In this document: one piece after another, positions 40,064 to 40,642 of the stretch
Numbering within the stretch: the stretch's first letter is position 1
How the letters are laid out: the number at the start of each line of letters is the position of its first letter
DNA from: Motiliproteus sp047622605
Lineage (GTDB): Bacteria; Pseudomonadota; Gammaproteobacteria; Pseudomonadales; Balneatricaceae
Length of the DNA: 40,642 bases
Reading direction: 5' to 3'
Assembly (NCBI GenBank): GCA_047622605.1
Contig: JBLHND010000008.1
Location: 1-40,642, forward strand
Notes under the pieces: model-generated
The model's database searches: none
The model's input: only the letters and a program-made list of their open reading frames with translations
Told to the model about the DNA's origin: nothing
Program-made: the position numbers and the translations under genes

Positions 40064-40642
40064 ATGAAAATAATTCGCATGCTATTACCGAACCTGCAGG
40101 CCATTGAATACTCACTGGATTCCATGCTGTACCTGCAGGCAGAGCAAGGTGCCACGTATTCGGTTGTTGATCTAGAATCAGGCATGATTGTTGAACATGC
40201 TGTGCTTACGCGGCAAGAAGATGCCTTGTTGATTGAGATTGAGGGTGAGCAAGTCGCCACTCTCGAGCAGTTTTATGCTGAAGGTATGGCAGCCAGTGTC
40301 GATATGGGAGCCCCCGTACCGCAGGTTGCAACGAATGATGCCGTTACAGAAAGTGCCGATCTGGTTTGGGAACATGCCGCTGATGCTGGCGCAGTAGTTG
40401 ATGGCGGCATCCTCTCCGCACCGCTGCTCGTTGTGGGTTCAATCGCCGCAGGTGGGGTCTATCTGGCGACTAACGACGAGGATACAACTCCGGACGCTCC
40501 CGTCGTAAACGTACCCTCGGACACCCCTGACGAGGATGCAGCGCCGGACGCTCCCGTCGTAAACGTACCCTCGGACACCCCTGACGAGGATACAACTCCG
40601 GACGCTCCCGTCGTAAACGTACCCTCGGACACCCCTGACGAG
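40064..40642 (+). CDS. N-terminus of a large repeat-containing, BapA-like surface/adhesin protein (partial)
   Basis: The frame opens at ATG 40064 and runs past the window end (193 codons visible). Residues ~1-80 resemble the prefix domain of BapA-type adhesins secreted by type I systems: YSVVDLESGMIVEHAVL followed by DALLIEIEGEQVATLEQFYA. A hydrophobic stretch (ILSAPLLVVGSIAAGGVYLA, ~117-136) is followed by 18-residue repeats of the PDAPVVNVPSDTPDED type, three complete and a fourth starting. The assignment is by pattern. An overlapping 18-codon frame from ATG 40051 has the better ribosome-binding site (GGAAG); the main start has a weak one. Confidence 0.6.
   Translation, partial: MKIIRMLLPNLQAIEYSLDSMLYLQAEQGATYSVVDLESGMIVEHAVLTRQEDALLIEIEGEQVATLEQFYAEGMAASVDMGAPVPQVATNDAVTESADLVWEHAADAGAVVDGGILSAPLLVVGSIAAGGVYLATNDEDTTPDAPVVNVPSDTPDEDAAPDAPVVNVPSDTPDEDTTPDAPVVNVPSDTPDE
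40478..40642 (+). repeat. 54-base tandem repeats in adhesin-like gene
   Basis: Units start at 40478, 40532, 40586 and 40640 (cut off). They are identical except for one variant block (gatgcagcgccg versus gatacaactccg) in unit two. Each encodes 18 residues rich in Pro, Asp and Val. The array continues beyond the window, so its length is unknown. Confidence 0.95.

Noticed and set aside
1..40642. tRNA, rRNA or CRISPR features
   Set aside because: No cloverleaf with CCA-type ends, rRNA-like block or spacer-interrupted repeat array was seen; the tandem repeats found are contiguous and lack spacers.

Overview
The window is a chromosomal segment of a moderately GC-rich gammaproteobacterium. Most of it is a housekeeping neighbourhood whose order is the one known from Pseudomonas and relatives: lysC-alaS-recX / recA-pncC / mutS-fdxA / rpoS-nlpD-pcm-surE-truD / ftsB-eno-pyrG-tilS-accA-dnaE. 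Compared with that order, ispD/ispF and kdsA are absent here and a DUF368 (PopT-type) membrane protein sits between nlpD and pcm. The genus cannot be fixed from the sequence. I saw no tRNA, rRNA or CRISPR array.

Layout. (1) 1-4433, minus strand: lysC (cut by the window edge), alaS and recX. (2) 4434-17733: about 13.3 kb that separates recX from recA, which are normally adjacent. It carries avtA, pssA, a broken IS3-type orfA remnant and a plus-strand signalling operon. The operon encodes a membrane hybrid kinase (HAMP-GAF-kinase-three receivers), a CheB-CheR fusion, a second hybrid kinase (REC-PAS-kinase-REC), a small repeat-built ORF, and a REC-PAS-GGDEF-EAL protein. (3) 17734-37874: recA with a LexA box and a terminator, pncC, mutS, fdxA, rpoS, nlpD, popT-like, pcm, surE, truD, ftsB, eno, pyrG, tilS, accA and dnaE. 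(4) 37875-40642: synteny ends upstream of dnaE. An apparently AT-richer, gene-poor accessory stretch follows, with small orphan ORFs, an M48 metallopeptidase lipoprotein and the 5' end of a repeat-bearing surface or adhesin-like protein that runs off the window.

How the genes work together. The signalling operon looks like a closed circuit: a membrane sensor kinase and a soluble hybrid kinase should feed receivers, one of which controls a c-di-GMP phosphodiesterase (EAL intact, GGDEF degenerate). The CheB-CheR fusion would supply adaptation by methylation, yet no MCP, CheA or CheW is encoded nearby. The first kinase carries Glu/Gln-rich 21-residue coiled-coil repeats that are a candidate methylation or deamidation target; this is inference. 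The housekeeping part covers stress and DNA repair (recA, recX, mutS, rpoS, pcm, surE), envelope and division (nlpD, popT-like, ftsB, pssA) and central metabolism and replication (eno, pyrG, accA, dnaE).

The strongest genome-level oddity is short tandem duplication. Gene ends have been copied locally (recX 5' end, truD/surE junction, popT 3' end). In-frame microsatellite or minisatellite tracts lie inside or at the ends of conserved genes (TruD STE x12, RpoS acidic tract, TilS tail, kinase Q-repeats, LLEN ORF, adhesin 18-mers). A poly-C tract of 10 lies just upstream of the signalling operon.
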